A stretch of 64,000 nucleotides of DNA from Caldilinea sp. CFX5. Lineage in GTDB: Bacteria; Chloroflexota; Anaerolineae; Caldilineales; Caldilineaceae. Below are positions 52,008 through 60,463 of the stretch, in pieces. How positions within the stretch are numbered: position 1 is the stretch's first letter; every line of letters begins with the position of its first letter. The DNA is taken from NCBI GenBank assembly GCA_021405325.1, contig QWII01000043.1, forward strand, positions 62,001 through 126,000, written 5' to 3'. The position numbers and the translations under genes were made by a program. The notes below the pieces were generated by a model, which made no database searches, had not been told where the DNA came from, and saw only the letters and a program-made list of their open reading frames with translations.

Positions 52008-52891
52008 AACAGCTTGGTGCTGGTCGTTTTGCGTGTCAAGTGGGCCGGCCCGAAGATCACAACCACGATCACCGCCGCGACAACCGTGACCAGCGCGCTG
52101 TCAAGGCTGTTGTTCTGGAAGACCTCGGACGTCCAGGTGTTGACGGCGGCGTGATAGAGGTAGGCAATCAACAGGCTGCCCCTGGTATTGTTAAAAAGCC
52201 AGGTTACCAGGATGGCCCCGGCCACCACCTCGATCAGAAAGGCCAGCGGATTCATATTGTTCTGGCTGCCCAGCACACTGGCGCCCTGGACAAAAAAGAT
52301 CGGCAGATGAAACAACGCCCAGATGACGCCCAAGATGAGACTGGCGGTCAACGCATTCCAACGGCGCTGTAGGTGGGGCAAGGCAAAGCCACGCCAGCCA
52401 ATCTCCTCCCCATTCAAAATCCCGCGCACCAGCAAAGCGATGGTGAACATGAAGGGCATTCCCCAGGAGAAGGGGAACAGGAGTACAACCATGCCGCCCC
52501 GTAGCGTAGTAAGCGCTAACGCGGCGGCGCTTACCACTCCTGGCAGCAAAAGCGCCGCGGCATACCACCGCCAACCAACGCGCCAGATCAGGAGGCGTCC
52601 CAGTAGCGTGCGGATGCCTGTCCAACCGCTGGTCAAGCCGGTAATCAATAGGGCGGCAATGGTGGGACCATAGGCCACGAATAAGATAAGCAGCAGACCC
52701 GTTCCTGCGAAAGTAAGGCGAAACGGGATCAGGCCGCGCGAGCCAAGCACCTCCGCCAGCATGAAGGGCCAGGTGAGACCAAAAGTCAACAGCACATAGG
52801 CCAACAGCGGATGGCGGTGGAGCCAGCCTTTCACCCCACGCTGTTCCGTAACGACTGCGGGGAGGTGGATCGATGTGTGATGGATTGTCAT
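52004..52891 (-). CDS. CPBP family intramembrane metalloprotease
   Basis: 295 residues, about eight membrane helices, motifs [17 protein letters not shown] and YLYHAAVN. Start 52891 follows AAGGAT by eight bases; the longer frame adds only six residues. It lies 54 nt after the small membrane protein gene that follows promoter site B, so the two are probably cotranscribed. Its stop overlaps the start of the truncated LuxR gene. Confidence 0.92.
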   Translation of the reverse strand: MTIHHTSIHLPAVVTEQRGVKGWLHRHPLLAYVLLTFGLTWPFMLAEVLGSRGLIPFRLTFAGTGLLLILFVAYGPTIAALLITGLTSGWTGIRTLLGRLLIWRVGWRWYAAALLLPGVVSAAALALTTLRGGMVVLLFPFSWGMPFMFTIALLVRGILNGEEIGWRGFALPHLQRRWNALTASLILGVIWALFHLPIFFVQGASVLGSQNNMNPLAFLIEVVAGAILVTWLFNNTRGSLLIAYLYHAAVNTWTSEVFQNNSLDSALVTVVAAVIVVVIFGPAHLTRKTTSTKLF

Positions 52892-52945
52892 AATGTTTAT
52901 CCTTAACACCTGCTTTGAATAGAAAGCGGGAGCCGCACCGTTGGC

Positions 52946-53344
52946 TCAAGGGGTTTGTACCATCTTCAACGGCAAGCGATGAGTACGGGTAGCAAGATAG
53001 GCGGCGACAAAAAAGAGACCGTAGATCAGATCGATGACGCCGGCTGCCAGCATCAACGTGGGCAGACGCCCCTGGGTAAAGAGCCAGAAGGTTGCCAAGA
53101 CAAAGCCGGCCTTTTCCAGCATAGCGACCGGCATGAGCGGGCGGTAACGTAAGGGTTCGCTCGCAATGACCAGAAAGGCAACTTGCCATGCCAATGTGAC
53201 GCCGAGAAAACCATAATAATATTCAGGGTGTGTGAGGGCTGGCGGCATGTCGCGGGCAAGCTGCGCCTCGTAAAAGTAGAGTGGCACAATTTGCAAGAGG
53301 CCGATAACCCCAGCGATGCGAAAAACCCATGTAGCAAAGCGCAT
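52946..53344 (-). CDS. four-helix membrane protein, uncharacterised
   Basis: 132 residues with four hydrophobic helices (WVFRIAGVIGLLQIVPLYF; YYYGFLGVTLAWQVAFLVIA; EKAGFVLATFWLF; LMLAAGVIDLIYGLFFVAAYL). PEYYYGF, SEPLRYRPLM and the LEKAGF segment recall a family of small uncharacterised membrane proteins. AAGGAGAG precedes ATG 53344; the longer frame reads back through the promoter. Directly controlled by promoter site B. Confidence 0.82.
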   Translation of the reverse strand: MRFATWVFRIAGVIGLLQIVPLYFYEAQLARDMPPALTHPEYYYGFLGVTLAWQVAFLVIASEPLRYRPLMPVAMLEKAGFVLATFWLFTQGRLPTLMLAAGVIDLIYGLFFVAAYLATRTHRLPLKMVQTP

Positions 53345-53380
53345 AATCTTTCTCTCCTTATCCATTTTCAGACCAAACTC

Positions 53381-53445
53381 AGTATTGCACGTCACACTCA
53401 GGAAACTATCAGGGGCAACCTGTCCCTCTATCAGGAAGGTATCAG
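53381..53445 (-). promoter_or_regulatory. phased CTGATA operator/promoter, site B
   Basis: Minus strand: CTGATACCTTCCTGATAG, 14 bp, CCTGATAGTTTCCTGAG, 10 bp, AATACT. Geometry is identical to site A. The -10-like hexamer is about 36 nt upstream of ATG 53344, giving a short leader. It lies just after the end of the serine hydrolase gene at 53457. Confidence 0.75.
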
Positions 53446-53456
53446 CCTGTTGCGTC

Positions 53457-54704
53457 TCAACGCGTTGCCCAGTCGATCTGCGCCAGTCGATCGGCAAGCC
53501 CATCGCGATCCAGGTCGGTGCTATTGGCCAGGATCGCAATGCCCAATTGCTCTGCCGGGTAGAGACGCATGGTGGTGGCAAAGCCCGCACCGCCGCCGTG
53601 ATGTTGCAGACGCACGCGTCGCCCTTCGGGAATCACATACCAGCCCAGCCCGTGCCGACCTTGGGCATAGGCGGCCATGTTGGGGCCTTCGCCCAACACC
53701 TGGCTCTCTTCGGTCATCAACGTCACACTTGCGGGGGAAAGGATACGCACGCCAGCCAACTCACCGCCATTGAGATACGCCAGCAGCAAGCGCCCCACAT
53801 CCGGCGCGGAACCAATCATCCCGGACGAGGGCAAAGCGTCGATGTAGACCCGGTTCATCCACAAGGTGCGACCGGCGCGCTCCCGAATCAACGCGTTTGT
53901 GTCCAGCAGAAAGGGCAGCAGCGGCGTATAGAGATGCACCAGCGGTTGGGAGCCGCTGGCGGCTTGAGCCTGCAAGGCCGGCGTATAGAGAAAGCCGGTC
54001 TGCGTCATGCCGAGCGGGCGCAGAAGATGGTCGGTCACATAGTCGGCATAGGATTGGCCGCTCACCGCCTCGATCACCGCGCCCAGCACCATGTAGCCCA
54101 GGTTGCTGTAACTCGCCTTGCTGCCCGGCGCGAATTGTAATTTCTGATGGCTCGGCAGGTGGCGTTTCAGCAGCGCAGTCTGATCGACCAGTTCATCCTG
54201 GTAATGCACCCAGCCCAGCATGGCCGGCACCGGATCAACCAGGCCCGCGCTGTGGTTGAGCAGGTGACGAATGGTCATCGGTTGGCTACCCGCTGGGTAC
54301 TGCACGGCGAAGTCCGGCAGATAGACCGTGACGGGGTCGTCCAGGCGCAATCGCCCCTGTTCGTGCAATTGCAGGATAGCGATGGCCGTCACGATCTTGG
54401 TCATCGACCACCAGTGATAGACCGTCTCTGGGCTGGCGGCAATCTGCTTAGGCCCATCGGCCAGACCAAAGGCGCGGTTATAAACAAGCTTGCCATCTTT
54501 GACCACCACAATCGAGAGGCCAGGCGGGTTGCCGGCGGCGACGAGTTTGGTCAAAAACTGTTCCAGTTCTGCCACCTTCGTAATGTCAGTCGGTGTTTTG
54601 GGCGGATGGGGTGCGTAGGCATAGATGACGCCACCACTGAAGAGACCAACGGTCAACAAAAGCCCACCCATCTTGATCAGACGATTCCACCAATTGGTAC
54701 GCAT
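53457..54704 (-). CDS. beta-lactamase-fold serine hydrolase
   Basis: 415 residues. An N-terminal anchor (MGGLLLTVGLFSGGVIYAY) is followed by the serine beta-lactamase/class C fold with all three motifs: SMTK, YSN in SYSNLGYMVLG, and HHGG near the end. It probably acts outside the membrane as an esterase or peptidase. GAGGAG lies before the ATG. It is 131 nt downstream of an alpha/beta hydrolase gene, with a 16-bp palindrome between. Confidence 0.92.
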   Translation of the reverse strand: MRTNWWNRLIKMGGLLLTVGLFSGGVIYAYAPHPPKTPTDITKVAELEQFLTKLVAAGNPPGLSIVVVKDGKLVYNRAFGLADGPKQIAASPETVYHWWSMTKIVTAIAILQLHEQGRLRLDDPVTVYLPDFAVQYPAGSQPMTIRHLLNHSAGLVDPVPAMLGWVHYQDELVDQTALLKRHLPSHQKLQFAPGSKASYSNLGYMVLGAVIEAVSGQSYADYVTDHLLRPLGMTQTGFLYTPALQAQAASGSQPLVHLYTPLLPFLLDTNALIRERAGRTLWMNRVYIDALPSSGMIGSAPDVGRLLLAYLNGGELAGVRILSPASVTLMTEESQVLGEGPNMAAYAQGRHGLGWYVIPEGRRVRLQHHGGGAGFATTMRLYPAEQLGIAILANSTDLDRDGLADRLAQIDWATR

Positions 54705-54761
54705 ATTTCTTTCTCCTCATTTATCTTGACATGGAACGACTCAACGTAAAAACCGGACACT

Positions 54762-54824
54762 CCTTCCTGGAAGAGGCGGGAACCATCCTGCATTACCAAA
54801 CGCTAGTTGCCTCTTCCAGGAAGG
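54762..54824. repeat. 16-bp palindrome between two hydrolase genes
   Basis: Perfect arms CCTTCCTGGAAGAGGC (54762-54777) and 54809-54824 with a 31-nt loop ending ACGCTAGT, 12 nt after the alpha/beta hydrolase stop. The left half matches 21815-21857. Confidence 0.9.
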
Positions 54825-54835
54825 GGCGCCCCGAC

Positions 54836-55933
54836 CTACCGCTGTGCCACAAGCTGACGAATTGCGGCGATCACCAACGCCGGTTGTTGTAATTGAATGT
54901 CATGACCGCTCGATGCAGCCAGCCATTGTTGACTGTTGCTGGACAACGCTACCAATTCGCGTTGCATCACGCGCCAGCTTTGCTCCAAGGCTTCATTCTC
55001 CACCACCGGTAGGCCCGGTAGAGGCATCGCCTGACCGCGACTGAGAACAATCAGCGGTAGATCCCCCAATTCCGTCGGCGTTGTTGCCGCTGTGTTTTCT
55101 ACAGGCGTATAGAATGCTTCACTTTCAGCAATGGCGGCGGCGAAATAGGCCGATGTTGCCAGACGTGCGCGGTACTGTGCCAACTCTTCGGCGGGCAGGC
55201 CGCGATTGGGAATTTGCGTCGGCGCCAGGGCGAGCAACCCAAAAGCATTGAGCCGGGACAACAGCCGGAATTGTTGGTTTACCTGGGCGGCAGCGTTGCG
55301 CAAGGCTGGCATACGCGCCCCTTGTGCCTCGTGGGCAGAATCGACGAACACCAGCCCCACCACGGTTGCCGGATATTGCTGAACAAAGCGCCGCATCGTG
55401 ATCCCACCGAACGAGTGACCGACCAGCAGATAGGGCGCGCTTTCCCCGGCTTTGTTGAGCAAGGTATACAGTTCCTCAACCATCGTGGCAGGCGTGCGGG
55501 GGTGCGGGCCAGGCTCACTCCACCCCAACCCGGCCCGGTCATAGGTGCAGACACGGGTGAATTGAGCCACCGCCGGTTGCACCAGCGCCCACTGTACCGA
55601 AAAGTCACCAAGGCCCGCTTCGAGCAGCACGGTTGGGCTGCCCTGTCCACGACAGTCGAGGTGCAGGTGGTAGCCGCCCACATCAATCAGTCGGCCCGGC
55701 GGCGGATAGGCTTGCGCCAGCTTCCTTTTGGCCCATGCGCCGGCGAGCCAGGTCAATACACTCAAGGCAACGAGCAACATCAAGCCGCCGATCACTATTT
55801 TCCGCAGCCATGAGCCGGTTTGGGGCGGACGATGAGCGACAGGGGCAAGGGGATCGACTAGCCGACTGCGTCTGAATTTGGGCCTGAATTTGGTCATGGT
55901 TGACGTGAAGGTCCGAAATGTGTTTGTCATCAT
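54836..55933 (-). CDS. membrane-anchored alpha/beta hydrolase
   Basis: 365 residues. An N-terminal anchor (IVIGGLMLLVALSVLTWLAGA) precedes an alpha/beta hydrolase domain: oxyanion/strand LDCRGQGSPTVLLEAGLGD, DRAGLGWSEPGP, nucleophile elbow GHSFGG, and terminal His in SSGHDIQ. Close in pattern to the hydrolase at 59315. Substrate unknown. Its start overlaps the preceding small gene by four bases (ATGA). Confidence 0.9.
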   Translation of the reverse strand: MMTNTFRTFTSTMTKFRPKFRRSRLVDPLAPVAHRPPQTGSWLRKIVIGGLMLLVALSVLTWLAGAWAKRKLAQAYPPPGRLIDVGGYHLHLDCRGQGSPTVLLEAGLGDFSVQWALVQPAVAQFTRVCTYDRAGLGWSEPGPHPRTPATMVEELYTLLNKAGESAPYLLVGHSFGGITMRRFVQQYPATVVGLVFVDSAHEAQGARMPALRNAAAQVNQQFRLLSRLNAFGLLALAPTQIPNRGLPAEELAQYRARLATSAYFAAAIAESEAFYTPVENTAATTPTELGDLPLIVLSRGQAMPLPGLPVVENEALEQSWRVMQRELVALSSNSQQWLAASSGHDIQLQQPALVIAAIRQLVAQR

Positions 55934-56184
55934 TGCGCTTCTTCTCCTCGTTGTAGACTACTTGCTTGATCCGGCATAGACGCTGCGTCGATCTGCTCGA
56001 CCGCCAGCAGTACCAGGTTTAGATCACGGATACGCGCCAGCACACCATGCAGCGCCGTCTGATCCAACGCGCCAACCAACAGGGTCTCACCGGCGGCCAG
56101 GCGCGTGATCTGCAAACCGGCGAACCAATCCGACCAGTCATCACCAAGATGACCCCGAAGCCGAATGTGATAAAGGTAGTTCAT
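55930..56184 (-). CDS. small conserved protein, unknown function
   Basis: 84 residues: MNYLYHIRLRGHLGDDWSDWFAGLQITR, then GETLLVGALDQTALHGVLARIRDLNLVLLAVEQ. The pattern, with a GHL..W..WF..L core and a LHG(V/L)L.(R/K)IRDL helix, is common in small proteins encoded beside regulators and hydrolases in Chloroflexota and Actinobacteria; the function is unknown. ATG 56184 has GAGG at a good distance. Coupled by an ATGA overlap to the hydrolase gene. Confidence 0.78.
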   Translation of the reverse strand: MNYLYHIRLRGHLGDDWSDWFAGLQITRLAAGETLLVGALDQTALHGVLARIRDLNLVLLAVEQIDAASMPDQASSLQRGEEAQ

Positions 56185-56354
56185 TGGGCGCCTCACAATC
56201 TGTTACGACTGCAATGTACCCCATTACGGAGGGCGTCGCATCCAACCGGAGTTAGAGAGCAGGGTTAGATTCTGCCGACGGCACAAACGGGCTGGGACTG
56301 TCCTGTCGATCCAACCAAAGTTGGATGGGGACACCCCCAAGTAAGGCGACTCTG

Positions 56355-56412
56355 TCCGAACCGCAAGCGTTAGCGAGCGAAAAGCACCGTTCGCTAACGC
56401 TTGCGGTTCGGA
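56355..56412. repeat. 22-bp palindrome before the MalT-type regulator
   Basis: Perfect arms 56355-56376 (TCCGAACCGCAAGCGTTAGC...) and 56391-56412 with a 14-nt loop. It lies 75 nt before ATG 56487, in the leader or promoter of the regulator gene. Confidence 0.92.
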
Positions 56413-56486
56413 TGAAACACGCCCCTTTCTGGTATAATGACAACAGTGACCGGGATCAGGTCTTGAGGGAGAGGGTAAGATCGCCA

Positions 56487-59318
56487 ATGTCGTTGCCATT
56501 GTTACCGACCAAACTCTATGCACCGCCGCCGCGCGCCAATTTGATTCAGCGCCCCTTGTTAACGGCAAAGCTCAACATGGCTGACTTGTGTCCGCTCACA
56601 CTGATCGCTGCGCCGGCCGGCTTTGGCAAGACCACGCTGGTGAGCGAATGGATCCATGATTTACGTGTTACGAATTACGATTTACGAGGAGATTCGGCCA
56701 ACGAGCAAACCGTAATTCGTAATTCTAAAATCATAAATCCCGCTGTGGCGTGGTTGTCGCTGGAAGAAGATGACAATGAGGTTGGGCGTTTTCTCAGCTA
56801 TCTCCTCTTTGCCTTGCGCACCGTCAGTGTGGCCGATTTGGGGGAAGCGGTGCTGGCGTTGCTCCAATCGCCGCAGCCTCCGCCGGTGCGTTCCATCCTG
56901 AATACGCTGGCCCACGACTTAATCAACCGCCTGCAACCCTGTGTCCTGGTGCTGGATGATTATCATGTCATCAGCGCCCAGCCCATTCATGAGGCCGTGA
57001 TCTTTCTGCTCGACCATGTGCCGGCCTTGCGCTGGATCATCACCACGCGCGCCGATCCAGCCCTGCCGTTGGGACGGCTACGTGCCCGACAACAGCTTCT
57101 AGAATTGCGTGCGGCGGATCTACGCTTCAGCGAAGAAGAGACTAATCAGCTATTGAACGACGTCATGCAATTATCCTTGCCGCCAGACGCCGTGCAAGAG
57201 TTACAGAGCAAAACCGAGGGCTGGATCGCCGGTTTACAACTGGCCGGGCTGGCCATGCAAAGCACGACCGACCGCGCCGCGTTTGTCCGGGAGTTCTATG
57301 GCAGCCATCGCTTTGTGGCTGATTATCTGGTCGATGAAGTGCTGACGCTGCTGCCTGAGGATGTGCAGGATTTCCTATTGCTAACGTCGATCTTGGAGCG
57401 GCTGTGCGCCGAGTTGTGTGATGCGGTGGTTGGCGAGCAGGGAGCGATGCACCAATCCCAGGCGCGCTTGGAAGGGTTGGAACGCGCCAACCTTTTTCTC
57501 ATCCCGCTCGATGGCAACCGTCGCTGGTATCGCTATCACCATCTCTTTGCCGATCTGTTGCGCCAACGGTTACAGCGCCGCCACCCGCACCTGGTCGACA
57601 AACTCCATCGCTGCGCCGCGAGGTGGTTTGCTCACCAGGGAGAGCTTGACGACGCCATCCGCCACCAGATTGCCGGCCATGATTTCGCCCAGGCCGCCGA
57701 TCTACTGGAACAAACCCAGGAGACGCTCTGGATGCAGGGCCGCTTTGTCATGCTCCAACAGTGGCTCGCCTTGTTACCCACCCCAATTATCACCGAACGA
57801 CCGCGCCTCATCCTGGCGCAAGCGTGGACCTACGTGCTGACCGACGGGGCGGCGACCACCATCACAGCACTGTTCCAGCAGGCCGAGACGGCAATTTTGC
57901 GAATCACCGCGGGAGGGCAGGCTACTGACCAACCAACCGGCCCCACCGAACTTGAGGGCGTACTCGCGGCGATCCGTGCGGTCTACTACAGCAAACATGA
58001 GGATCATGCCGGCGCCCTCACCAATGCGCAACGAGCGTTGGCTTGTCTACCGGAGTCAGTCGGCAGTTGGCGCAGCATTGCGCTCCTGTCGTTGGGCTTT
58101 GCCTACGAGATGCAGGGGGAGGTGCGCGCCGCCTATCAGAGCTTTACTGAGGCGATTCATCTGTGCCACGCCATCGGCAATCACTATTCGGCCCTGGTCG
58201 CGACCCGCAGCTTGGCGCGCACTTGCCTGGTGCAAGGGCAACTTCATGCCGCCGCCACCATCTGTACCCAGGGGCTGGCCGCGGCCATGCAACGGGGCAT
58301 GGGCCAATTGCCGAATACGGCCCACTTTGCCATCAATCTGGGGCGGCTTCACTACGAGTGGAACGAACTCGCTGTAGCCGCCGAACAGTTGCAACGGGGG
58401 CTTGCTATTTTGCAAGGCCATAGCGGGAGTTGGCTGCAATTTGACGGCTATGTGCTACTGGCGCGGGTCAAACAGGCGCAGGGCGATCAGGCCGCCGCCG
58501 CAGCTTTGCTTCAACAGGCCGAACAGGTGGCGCAGACGATCCCATTCTCCTGGACCAAAGGCGCCGCCGCCGGCGTCCTCGTGCGTACCCGGCTGGCGTT
58601 TGGGCAAGAAACCGGTGCGGCGCAGTGGCTAACTCAGACCCAACCAACCCTGACTAGCGATCTAAACCGCCTGCGCGAGAGCGAACAGATCACCGCCGCG
58701 TCTGTGCTGATCGCCCAGGGCCGTAGCGCCGAAGCGCTCCCCTTGCTGACCCAGCTCCGCCAGGCAGCCGAAGCAGCCGGCCGCCTGAAAATGGTGGTGG
58801 AGTGTGATGTGCTGGCCGCCGTGGCTCATTATCGCCAAGGGGATCACGCGGCCGCCCAGGCCACGCTCCGCAAGGCGTTGACGCTGGCCGAACCGGAAGG
58901 TTATCTCCGTACATTTGTCGATGAAGGCGAACCTATGCGATTTTTGATTTTGGATTTTGGATTTTGGATTGCGCAACAACCTGACACGGACCAAAACCGG
59001 AAATTGCAGCTTTATGTTGATAAAGTGTTGGCGGCTTTTACTCGTGAACCTGCACCAGAAACTAACTCATTACCGACCGCGCCGCCTAAAATCGAAAATT
59101 CAAAATCCAAAATCCAAAATCTGGTTGAACCACTCTCTGATCGCGAACGCGAACTGTTGCACCTGATGGCCGCCGGCCTCTCCAACCAAGAGATTGCCGA
59201 CCGGTTATTTATCACGCTAGGCACAGTGAAATCGCACGCCAACCATATTTTTGGCAAATTGGGCGTGCAAGGACGGGTAAAGGCGATTAATCGCGCCCGT
59301 GAATTGGCGTTGCTTTAA
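56487..59318 (+). CDS. MalT-type LuxR family ATP-dependent regulator
   Basis: 943 residues. Start MSLPLLPTKLYAPPP is typical. Walker A is AAPAGFGKTTL (about 40), Walker B VLVLDDYHV (about 155), and a sensor-like RWIITTRADPALPLGRLRAR follows. TPR-like helices span about 430-810 and a LuxR HTH lies at about 880-940 (LSDRERELLHLMAAGLSNQEIADRL; GTVKSHANHIFGKLGV). These regulators bind an inducer and ATP and recognise direct repeats near -35. Two inserts are made from inverted intergenic-type repeats: residues about 57-85 (56656-56738) and about 818-879 (58939-59121). ATG 56487 follows GAGGGAGAGG. It is a candidate regulator of promoter sites A-C. Confidence 0.93.
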   Translation: MSLPLLPTKLYAPPPRANLIQRPLLTAKLNMADLCPLTLIAAPAGFGKTTLVSEWIHDLRVTNYDLRGDSANEQTVIRNSKIINPAVAWLSLEEDDNEVGRFLSYLLFALRTVSVADLGEAVLALLQSPQPPPVRSILNTLAHDLINRLQPCVLVLDDYHVISAQPIHEAVIFLLDHVPALRWIITTRADPALPLGRLRARQQLLELRAADLRFSEEETNQLLNDVMQLSLPPDAVQELQSKTEGWIAGLQLAGLAMQSTTDRAAFVREFYGSHRFVADYLVDEVLTLLPEDVQDFLLLTSILERLCAELCDAVVGEQGAMHQSQARLEGLERANLFLIPLDGNRRWYRYHHLFADLLRQRLQRRHPHLVDKLHRCAARWFAHQGELDDAIRHQIAGHDFAQAADLLEQTQETLWMQGRFVMLQQWLALLPTPIITERPRLILAQAWTYVLTDGAATTITALFQQAETAILRITAGGQATDQPTGPTELEGVLAAIRAVYYSKHEDHAGALTNAQRALACLPESVGSWRSIALLSLGFAYEMQGEVRAAYQSFTEAIHLCHAIGNHYSALVATRSLARTCLVQGQLHAAATICTQGLAAAMQRGMGQLPNTAHFAINLGRLHYEWNELAVAAEQLQRGLAILQGHSGSWLQFDGYVLLARVKQAQGDQAAAAALLQQAEQVAQTIPFSWTKGAAAGVLVRTRLAFGQETGAAQWLTQTQPTLTSDLNRLRESEQITAASVLIAQGRSAEALPLLTQLRQAAEAAGRLKMVVECDVLAAVAHYRQGDHAAAQATLRKALTLAEPEGYLRTFVDEGEPMRFLILDFGFWIAQQPDTDQNRKLQLYVDKVLAAFTREPAPETNSLPTAPPKIENSKSKIQNLVEPLSDRERELLHLMAAGLSNQEIADRLFITLGTVKSHANHIFGKLGVQGRVKAINRARELALL
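56656..56738. repeat. in-frame inverted repeat inside the regulator gene, insert 1
   Basis: 56656-56687 (ATGATTTACGTGTTACGAAT...) and 56711-56738 (CGTAATTCGTAATTCTAAAA...) are inverted, A/T-rich and unlike the flanking codons. They encode a segment starting RVTNYDLRGD and ending VIRNSKIIN between the P-loop helix and the VAWLSLEEDDNE strand, where related regulators have a short loop. Confidence 0.8.
58939..59121. repeat. in-frame ATTTTGG/CCAAAAT repeats inside the regulator gene, insert 2
   Basis: GATTTTGGATTTTGGATTTT-type sequence at 58939-58970 faces AAAATCCAAAATCCAAAATC-type sequence at 59088-59121. They encode FLILDFGFWI and KIENSKSKIQN, flanking about 40 residues between the TPR region and the HTH domain. 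These are typical of intergenic filler repeats rather than protein-coding DNA. Confidence 0.85.
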
Positions 59319-60388
59319 CGAACGGTGTCGAGGGGCTTTTCCTCCCGCACCGCCGCGACCACGGCAAGAATCGCAGCGCTCGTCACTTGGGCATCTTCCT
59401 GTTTCAACAGCAGCGAGGCATGGGTAGCGCCCCGTATAATTTGATGCACATGATTGGTGGAAAGCGCCGCTAACTCGCGCTGAAAGGCTTGGGCCATCGC
59501 CTCCACTTCTGGCGGTGCATCATGTTCGGTGGCGGACAGTACAAACAACGGCTTGTCGCCCAGCCTCCCCGCCGCCCCCACCTGGTCGCTGGTTGCCGGG
59601 GAGGCCGCAAACTCAGCCGCGGCGGTGTCAACAAAGGCTGCACTATCCGCCATCGCCTTATGTTCGGTAGCTTGCTGTGGCGGGAGATCGGTCAACAATG
59701 GATTGTAGTTGCTCAGGCGCAACAGTCCCAGCCTGGTCAATACAGCGCCGATGCGATAGATCTGCCCGATGCGCCTGAATTGCGCTTCAGCGCCCGGCAA
59801 GCGCTGCCACTGATCGGGGTGGGAGGCGTCGACCAGGACCAGACCCGCCACCTCGTCCGGGTAGGTTGCTGCGTACAGCCGCACATACAAACCGCCGTAA
59901 GAATGCCCCACTAGGAGATACGGTGCGGCCAGCCCGGCGCGACGGAGTAGTTGGTGCAACTCTTCGGTGATCTGCTGAGCGTCGCGTGGCGCTGGCCCCG
60001 GATCACTCCAACCGACCCCAGCGCGGTCATAGGCGCAGACCTGCGTCACCGCGGCCACGGCGGTTTGAATCCACACCCAATCGGCAGAAAGTCCACCCTG
60101 CCCGGATTCAAGAATTACAGTCGGGCTGCCGACGCCGACACAGTGCAGATGCAACCGCGGCGCATTCGCGGTGTCGCCAATCGCCACCAGTTGACCGGGC
60201 GGCGGCAAGGCCCGGCGCTCCCGCCCCGTAGCCACCGTTTGGTAGATCGAACCGGCCACTGCAAGCAACAAGAGCGTGACCAAGAGGCCGATCAAGCTAC
60301 GCCGCAACTGGCGCCAACGCCGCCGCCGGGCGGTGGTCGCGTGCCGAAGGTCGGAACGTGGCGGTGTTGATGTGCTGAGTGTCGTCAT
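59315..60388 (-). CDS. membrane-anchored alpha/beta hydrolase
   Basis: 357 residues. An N-terminal anchor (SLIGLLVTLLLLAVAGSIY) precedes an alpha/beta hydrolase fold: LHCVGVGSPTVILESGQGG, YDRAGVGWSDPGPAPR, nucleophile elbow GHSYGG, VDASHPDQW and a terminal His region (RGATHASLL). Paralogous to the hydrolase at 54836. ATG 60388 follows GGAGGAAAC; promoter site C lies about 75 nt upstream. It converges on the regulator gene, and the two stop codons share the bases TTAA at 59315-59318. Confidence 0.92.
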   Translation of the reverse strand: MTTLSTSTPPRSDLRHATTARRRRWRQLRRSLIGLLVTLLLLAVAGSIYQTVATGRERRALPPPGQLVAIGDTANAPRLHLHCVGVGSPTVILESGQGGLSADWVWIQTAVAAVTQVCAYDRAGVGWSDPGPAPRDAQQITEELHQLLRRAGLAAPYLLVGHSYGGLYVRLYAATYPDEVAGLVLVDASHPDQWQRLPGAEAQFRRIGQIYRIGAVLTRLGLLRLSNYNPLLTDLPPQQATEHKAMADSAAFVDTAAAEFAASPATSDQVGAAGRLGDKPLFVLSATEHDAPPEVEAMAQAFQRELAALSTNHVHQIIRGATHASLLLKQEDAQVTSAAILAVVAAVREEKPLDTVR

Positions 60389-60463
60389 CTTGTTTCCTCC
60401 GTTGCCTGACCCCAAAGGTGGGGGACATAGTGGCGCCTCCTACCGTGAAGCGCCTGCGGTTTC

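Noticed and set aside
45046..52891. Phage-defence island on the basis of several Abi/CPBP genes
   Set aside because: The Abi name of this protease family does not imply phage defence, and no nuclease, toxin, reverse transcriptase or other defence gene is present.
56325..56486. Upstream start for the MalT-type regulator
   Set aside because: The extension is translated from a 22-bp palindrome, while the family-typical start MSLPLLPTKLY follows a good ribosome-binding site at 56487.
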